Shown here one piece after another: positions 6,781-11,059 of a stretch of 14,617 nt of DNA (within the stretch, counting starts at the first letter, position 1; every line of letters begins with the position of its first letter). The DNA lies in NCBI GenBank assembly GCA_049964535.1, contig JBMFXG010000052.1, positions 1 to 14,617 of the forward strand. Reading direction: 5' to 3'. The position numbers and the translations under genes were made by a program. The notes below the pieces were generated by a model. That model did no database searches. It had not been told where the DNA came from and was given only the letters and a program-made list of their open reading frames with translations. This stretch comes from JAJYZP01 sp049964535 (GTDB lineage Bacteria; Actinomycetota; Acidimicrobiia; Acidimicrobiales; Acidimicrobiaceae).

Positions 6781-8505
6781 ATGAAACTTTCCGCTATGAC
6801 GCTACGGACGCTCCGCGAAGCTCCGAACGATGCAGAGGCTGTGAGCCACAAGCTTCTTGTACGGGGTGGCTATATCAAGAGAGTGGCGTCTGGAGTCTAT
6901 AGCTACCTTCCTCTCGGGATGAAGGTACTGACGAAGGTGAGTCAGATCGTGCGAGAGGAGTTCGATGCGTCGGGGGCGCAGGAGGTTCTGCTTCCGGCGC
7001 TACATCCCCGCGAGCTCTGGGCGCAGACGGGAAGGATCAACTCCATGGCCGACGTGCTCATGGAGGTCGAATCCAAGGCGGGATCCTTCGTTCTTGGACC
7101 GACCCACGAAGAAGTCATGGTCTATACCGTCAGTCAGGAGCTGAGCTCGTATCGCGATCTTCCTGCAACGCTCTACCAGATCCAGACGAAGTTCCGCGAT
7201 GAGCCGAGATCGAGGTTCGGTTTAATGCGCACACGTGAGTTCATTATGGCCGACGCGTACTCCTTCGATGCAGACCAAGAAGCCATGAAGGTATCCTATA
7301 CCAAGCTCTATGACGCCTACCATCGAGCTTTCCATCGAATGGGTCTACCCTTCACGCCCGTCGAAGCGGACTCAGGAGCGATAGGGGGCGACGTGAACCA
7401 CGAGTTCATGTCGCCGTCGCCGATCGGTGAAGACTTCTTCGGACACTGCCAGAGCTGTGGTTACGCTGCGAACATCGAGGCGGCCGTTCGTAGTTTCGTT
7501 CCCACAAACCCAGAGACGGCGCCGGGATCTATGAGGGTCGTCGAGACTCCGGGTGCCCCAGGAATCACTGAAGCGATCGCTGGCTTCGCTGAGCATGGTC
7601 TCTCGATCACTGCTTCGCAGATGTTGAAGTGTCTTGCGTGTCGGGACCGAGATGGGTCGATTCTGCTTCTCGTTGTGCCAGGTGATCGAGAGGTACGTCT
7701 CACCGGCGGTCGAAGTATGCTCAGCGATGAGGAGATTGCGTCGTTGCACTTCCTCGTCAAGGGTTATATCGGACCGATGAACATGGCTGAGCACGGCGTT
7801 CGAGTCGTTGCCGATCTCTCTGTCAGCGAGTCGAGCGTGTGGTCTACCGGTGCAAACCGGGCGGATCATCACGTCGTTGATGCGGTGGTAGGGCGAGACT
7901 TCACTCCGGACGCGTACGAATCGCTCGTGACGGTTCAAGATGGAGACCTCTGTCCTCGTTGTGGGAGTTCGATGGTCCTCCAGCGTGCGGTAGAGATCGG
8001 ACACACCTTCCAGCTGGGGCTCTTCTACAGCGAGTCGAAGATTCCGACCGCTCGCTACACCGATGCGTCTGGTGAGCTGCAACCGTACTACATGGGCTGC
8101 TACGGCATAGGCATCACCCGTCTCTTGGCCGTACTCGTTGAGCATTGGGCCGATGAGAAGGGCATGCGCTGGCCCTTGGCGGTCGCTCCCTATCACGTCG
8201 TTATCGTGGCTCTTGGCTACAGTAGGTCGGACGAAGTTCGAGTTGCGGCGGAGTCGCTCTACGATGCACTGCGCGCCCGCGGCATTGAAGCTCTACTCGA
8301 TGATCGAGACCTCTCGCCGGGTGCATCATTCGCCGACGTGGAGTTGATCGGTATTCCACTGATCGTGGTAGTGGGCGCTCGAGGGCTTCGAGAGGGCGCT
8401 GTTGAGGTGCGAAATCGACTCTCCGGCGAGGAGAGCAAGATGCCGCTAGATTCCGTCGTGGATCAGGTGGAGGTCATAGTTTCAGGGGCTACTCGGATCT
8501 CTTGA
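6781..8505 (+). CDS. proS: Prolyl-tRNA synthetase, bacterial type with editing insertion
   Basis: Class II aminoacyl-tRNA synthetase charging tRNA-Pro in the cytosol. Its 574 residues match the E. coli form (572). The N-terminal core carries the motif 1 region and the motif 2 stretch FRDEPRSRFG followed by LMRTREFIMADAYSF. The INS domain that hydrolyses Ala-tRNA-Pro lies between motifs 2 and 3 (about 225-410) and keeps a lysine at K283 near the position of E. coli K279. Motif 3, GCYGIGITR, is at 439-447, and the C-terminal anticodon-binding domain follows (VVIVALGYS onward, with DDRDLSPGASF). Three CxxC pairs are present: C223/C226, C284/C287 and C391/C394; the outer two resemble pairs in other long bacterial ProRS. 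It seems separately transcribed from ispG. A stretch of about 470 nt without a gene follows. Confidence 0.97.
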   Translation: MKLSAMTLRTLREAPNDAEAVSHKLLVRGGYIKRVASGVYSYLPLGMKVLTKVSQIVREEFDASGAQEVLLPALHPRELWAQTGRINSMADVLMEVESKAGSFVLGPTHEEVMVYTVSQELSSYRDLPATLYQIQTKFRDEPRSRFGLMRTREFIMADAYSFDADQEAMKVSYTKLYDAYHRAFHRMGLPFTPVEADSGAIGGDVNHEFMSPSPIGEDFFGHCQSCGYAANIEAAVRSFVPTNPETAPGSMRVVETPGAPGITEAIAGFAEHGLSITASQMLKCLACRDRDGSILLLVVPGDREVRLTGGRSMLSDEEIASLHFLVKGYIGPMNMAEHGVRVVADLSVSESSVWSTGANRADHHVVDAVVGRDFTPDAYESLVTVQDGDLCPRCGSSMVLQRAVEIGHTFQLGLFYSESKIPTARYTDASGELQPYYMGCYGIGITRLLAVLVEHWADEKGMRWPLAVAPYHVVIVALGYSRSDEVRVAAESLYDALRARGIEALLDDRDLSPGASFADVELIGIPLIVVVGARGLREGAVEVRNRLSGEESKMPLDSVVDQVEVIVSGATRIS

Positions 8506-8784
8506 GGCACTTCGGGATGGTCGGTCAGTTGGGTCTTGTGTCCGCTTGAGGTAGGTGGCGTCCAGATCTGATACTCGCAAGCTTGAACGGAGGTCCTCTG
8601 AGCGCAAACGCGCTGCACGCCGTAGCGTCTCTGCACGGTGCGCCCTGTTGTTGTGCGATCGAGATCGAAGAGTTCTGCGCGAGCCGAGGTACTGCCGACC
8701 CGGGAGGGCAAGTTGCGCGGCTGCTAGCACGACCGTTGTATCGGGGGTACGAGCGTCGAGGAGTGTGCAGACCTGACGAGGTCG

Positions 8785-8815
8785 ACGGTACGAGCGATTG
8801 CTTCCGCTCGACCGT
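8785..8815 (+). terminator. 11-bp GC-rich hairpin with one bulged A; possible U-less terminator or small-RNA stem
   Basis: ACGGT (8785-8789), a bulged A (8790) and CGAGCG (8791-8796) pair perfectly with CGCTCG (8805-8810) and ACCGT (8811-8815) across an 8-nt loop. It is the longest near-perfect stem I see outside genes. It lies just upstream of the likely rimP promoter, so it could end proS transcription. No T-run follows, so a canonical intrinsic terminator is not supported. The structure is seen in the sequence; the function is inferred. Confidence 0.4.
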
Positions 8816-8835
8816 AGAGTGATCGTTGGGAACCC

Positions 8836-8867
8836 TTGGCGCCGCTAGCGACGTAACACGGTAGACT
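8836..8867 (+). promoter_or_regulatory. Likely promoter of the rimP-nusA-infB operon
   Basis: TAGACT (8862-8867), preceded by GG, is a good housekeeping -10 for Actinomycetota. TTGGCG (8836-8841) is a possible -35, but the 20-nt spacer is longer than the ideal 17-18. Transcription would begin near 8874, giving a leader of about 105 nt that contains the terminator-like hairpin. The spacer also holds the perfect palindrome CGCTAGCG (8843-8850). Confidence 0.45.
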
Positions 8868-8879
8868 GTCGGTCAGTCT
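8863..8879. promoter_or_regulatory. Dyad overlapping the rimP -10: operator candidate
   Basis: AGACTG (8863-8868) and CAGTCT (8874-8879) form a perfect 6-bp inverted repeat around the 5-nt centre TCGGT. The left arm covers most of the proposed -10 and the right arm the expected start point, so a protein bound here would compete with RNA polymerase. It could also be chance. Confidence 0.3.
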
Positions 8880-8896
8880 GATACGTAGTGTTTGTG

Positions 8897-8924
8897 AAAG
8901 CGTGGGAAGGTCCCTCGCTTTTTT
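8897..8924 (+). terminator. Intrinsic terminator / attenuator in the rimP leader
   Basis: AAAGCG (8897-8902) pairs with CGCTTT (8916-8921). After one T-T mismatch, GGGA (8904-8907) pairs with TCCC (8911-8914) around a 3-nt loop AGG. The 3' arm runs straight into a T-tract (six T at 8919-8924, then ATTT). This is the best intrinsic terminator in the window, yet it lies only 55 nt before the rimP ATG and downstream of the likely promoter, so it probably works as a leader attenuator. NusA, encoded two genes on, acts on exactly such hairpins. Confidence 0.75.
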
Positions 8925-8979
8925 ATTTGTAGTGACGGATGGACCATCTGGAGTTCATGGATGCGGGAGAGGAGACTCG

Positions 8980-9630
8980 ATGGAATCACAAGCGTATCGA
9001 ATACGTGACAAAGTTGGGCTCTCGGCCCATGAACTTGATGCACTGCTGAGTGCGGTCGTCGAGGCGGCAGAACCTTTCAACCTAGTACCGCTCGAGATCT
9101 CGATAGCGCCTGGATCGCTTCGGATCACACTCGATGGTGCGCCAGAAGATCTCTCTCTTGAAGAGATCGCTGGGGCATCGAAGGCGATCTCTACGCGACT
9201 TGACCGAGAGTCTGCAATCGCTTTTTTGGAGCAGCGGTACGAGTTGGAGGTCTCCTCACCTGGTCTCGAGCGTCCGCTGTTGAACGTGGATCAGCTCCGG
9301 AGGGCTAGTGGCTCGCTGGTTGAGATAGAGGTGAGCGAAAGTGGTCGATCGAACCGGATGCGTGGACATCTTCGCGAGGTAAGCGGCAAGGTACTCGTGA
9401 TAGACCTCGAGCCGGCTTCAGATCCGGCTCGGAAAAAAGGGCAGCGCCCGAAGTTGGGACAGAGGACGGAGCTCTCGCTGGAATCGATCGTCTCGGCCAA
9501 GACGGTGTTTGAGTGGCCTGGCCGCAGTGGAGGCGCCGGTGAAGATGGCCTAGCGTTGTTTGATACAGACGAGGACGACCTACTACAGCGCGAGGATCTA
9601 GAGGAGGACGAAGACAATGGCACGCAATAA
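8980..9630 (+). CDS. rimP: Ribosome maturation factor RimP
   Basis: RimP binds the 30S subunit and helps its maturation. The protein has 216 residues with the conserved VSSPGLERPL (91-100) joining the N-terminal alpha/beta domain to the C-terminal SH3-like barrel (about 105-175). It is longer than the usual 150-180 because of a C-terminal acidic tail, very rich in Asp and Glu, over the last 35 or so residues. The reading frame is open back to a GTG at 8902, but that codon lies inside the leader terminator hairpin. ATG 8980 has a good Shine-Dalgarno (GAGAGGAG, 8967-8974) and gives the normal family N-terminus, so I chose it. The TAA stop overlaps nusA by 14 nt, and the codons of the acidic tail double as the nusA ribosome binding site. 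Confidence 0.93.
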   Translation: MESQAYRIRDKVGLSAHELDALLSAVVEAAEPFNLVPLEISIAPGSLRITLDGAPEDLSLEEIAGASKAISTRLDRESAIAFLEQRYELEVSSPGLERPLLNVDQLRRASGSLVEIEVSESGRSNRMRGHLREVSGKVLVIDLEPASDPARKKGQRPKLGQRTELSLESIVSAKTVFEWPGRSGGAGEDGLALFDTDEDDLLQREDLEEDEDNGTQ

Positions 9631-10672
9631 TGCAGACTTCATGGAGGCCCTTGCTTTGATCGCTCGAGACAAGGGTCTCGCGATCGATACATTGCTGGAA
9701 TCGTTGGCGAACGCTCTCGTCGCGGCGTACAAGCGGATGCCTGGTGCAGCAGAGGAAGCGTTCGTGACCATCGATCCTGACTCCGGTGAGATCCATGTAT
9801 TTGGTCAGGAGCTCAACGAAGACGGTGATGTTGTCAAAGAGTGGGAGGACACTCCTGCTGACTTCGGGCGTATCGCTGCTCAGACCGCAAAGCAGGTCAT
9901 GTTCCAAAAGATTCGTGACGCTGAGCGGGATCTCAAATACGATGAGTATGCAGGTCGAGAAGGCGATGTCGTTACCGGAATTGTGCAGCAGACCGACAGT
10001 CGCTATACCTTGATCGATCTCGGCCGGGTTGAAGCATTAATGCCTCAGATGGAACAGGCTGCTGGAGAGCGATACGAGCACGGTTCTCGCCTCAAGGCCT
10101 ACATCGTTGAGGTGCGGAAAACCGCAAAGGGCCCTCAGATCGTCGTGAGTAGAACCCATCCGGGTCTTATCAAGCGCCTTTTCGAGCTTGAGGTCCCCGA
10201 GATTGCGTCGGGCATTGTGGAGATCAAGGCGATAGCTCGTGAGCCAGGTCACCGATCCAAGATAGCGGTGTGGTCAAATGATCCCAATGTCGATCCGCTT
10301 GGTGCGTGTGTCGGGGCGCGTGGCTCTCGGGTCCGCATGGTTACGAACGAGCTACGCGGTGAGCGGATCGATATCGTCTCGTACTGCGAAGACATTGCTG
10401 ACTTTGTTGAGCAGGCGATTCAGCCAGCGAAGGCACGGAGTGTTAGCGTTGATGAAGACGCGGGAGTAGCGACCATCGTTGTTCCCGACCAAGAACTCTC
10501 CTTGGCTATCGGGCGTGAAGGACAAAACGCCCGTTTAGCCGCCCGCTTGACGGGCCTGCGGATCGACATCAGAGCAGAGTCAGAGGCTCTCTCGTCCTAC
10601 GATGACGTGGTGGAGAGCGATGAGCCTGAAGAGGCTCGGGTTGTCGAGCAGGATGAGACCCTCGACGCTTAG
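9617..10672 (+). CDS. nusA: Transcription termination/antitermination factor NusA
   Basis: NusA binds RNA polymerase and modulates pausing, intrinsic termination and antitermination. Its 351 residues are the short form typical of Actinomycetota and Firmicutes, lacking the C-terminal acidic repeats of E. coli NusA. Domains in order: the N-terminal polymerase-binding domain (1-105), S1 (about 110-180, starting near GREGDVVTG), KH1 (about 200-265 with GARG at 233-236) and KH2 (about 270-330 with GREG at 299-302). An acidic tail of about 20 residues follows. The ATG overlaps rimP and has GAGGAGG at 9601-9607, 9 nt upstream. It is co-transcribed with rimP and, by analogy to other bacteria, may feed back on the leader terminator. 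Confidence 0.97.
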   Translation: MARNNADFMEALALIARDKGLAIDTLLESLANALVAAYKRMPGAAEEAFVTIDPDSGEIHVFGQELNEDGDVVKEWEDTPADFGRIAAQTAKQVMFQKIRDAERDLKYDEYAGREGDVVTGIVQQTDSRYTLIDLGRVEALMPQMEQAAGERYEHGSRLKAYIVEVRKTAKGPQIVVSRTHPGLIKRLFELEVPEIASGIVEIKAIAREPGHRSKIAVWSNDPNVDPLGACVGARGSRVRMVTNELRGERIDIVSYCEDIADFVEQAIQPAKARSVSVDEDAGVATIVVPDQELSLAIGREGQNARLAARLTGLRIDIRAESEALSSYDDVVESDEPEEARVVEQDETLDA

Positions 10673-10699
10673 AGGGCGGCGCCGGCTCTCGGTCAAGCG

Positions 10700-10981
10700 T
10701 TGGCAGTGACTCGGCTCAGAGTTGTGCCGCTCCGTACGTGTGTTGGATGCAGGAAGGTCGCTCCAAGCGACGAGCTGGTACGAGTGACCGCTTCACTTGG
10801 TCAGAGTGGTCGCGGTGCCTGGCTCCACTTTGGCGATGATACGTGTTTGGCGGTAGCGATTCGGAGGTCTGCCTTTCGTCGTGCTTTGCGTGCGGACGTA
10901 GACGAGCAGTGGCTCACTCTCGTTACGGATCGACTCCATCGTGCGCGACAGGCATCGGGAAAAGTGCTGAAGACGGTCTAA
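10700..10981 (+). CDS. ylxR: YlxR family RNA-binding protein (DUF448)
   Basis: Small basic protein that almost always lies between nusA and infB; relatives bind RNA and one has been linked to RNase P. With the longest start it has 93 residues and shows the family hallmarks: RTCVGCR near the N-terminus, LVRV, GRGAW (37-41), and CLAVAIRRSAFRRALR. The start is uncertain. TTG 10700, GTG 10706 and GTG 10724 are all in frame and none has a clear Shine-Dalgarno; 10706 gives the most family-like N-terminus. The 27-nt gap after nusA suggests translational coupling. A 78-nt leader with a hairpin separates it from infB. Confidence 0.93.
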   Translation: MAVTRLRVVPLRTCVGCRKVAPSDELVRVTASLGQSGRGAWLHFGDDTCLAVAIRRSAFRRALRADVDEQWLTLVTDRLHRARQASGKVLKTV

Positions 10982-11009
10982 GCTACAAAAGCTACATTTA
11001 TGTGTGCTG

Positions 11010-11031
11010 CGTTCCTGTGTCGTTAGGAACG
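11010..11031 (+). other. Hairpin in the infB leader
   Basis: CGTTCCT (11010-11016) and AGGAACG (11025-11031) form a perfect 7-bp stem with loop GTGTCGTT, 10 nt before the GGAGGT ribosome binding site (11042-11047) of infB. The preceding AT-rich stretch carries a direct repeat of AGCTACA (10981-10987 and 10990-10996). No T-run follows, so a terminator is unlikely; an RNA leader element or processing site is possible. Confidence 0.35.
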
Positions 11032-11059
11032 ATCAAATTTCGGAGGTCACGGTCGGCAG

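Larger units (their letters stand above)
8506..8896. other. Intergenic region proS-rimP, rich in inverted repeats, no convincing gene
   Basis: Open frames of 73-82 codons exist on both strands, but they overlap one another, are Arg/Ser/Cys-rich, lack good ribosome binding sites and resemble no family I know. No tRNA T-loop and no RNase P, tmRNA or SRP RNA hallmark was found. The stretch does hold two perfect 8-bp palindromes (CAGATCTG 8563-8570, CAAGCTTG 8578-8585) and small hairpins at 8601-8614 (AGCGC/GCGCT), 8615-8643 (9 positions, one mismatch, one G-U) and 8770-8783 (GACCT/AGGTC). Larger elements are listed separately. It may contain the proS 3' end, a small RNA, or only promoter DNA for the rimP operon. 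Confidence 0.5.

Noticed and set aside
8463..8822. Small ORFs of 73-82 codons on both strands in the proS-rimP gap
   Set aside because: They overlap each other in several frames, have Arg/Ser/Cys-rich composition, no convincing ribosome binding site and no recognisable family.
8506..8896. RNase P RNA, tmRNA or SRP RNA in the gap
   Set aside because: Their conserved core sequences (for example GAGGAAAGTCC of RNase P RNA) are absent on both strands as far as I can read.
8902..8979. N-terminal extension of rimP to GTG 8902
   Set aside because: The codon lies inside a terminator-like hairpin, has no ribosome binding site, and the added residues do not match RimP; ATG 8980 has a good Shine-Dalgarno.
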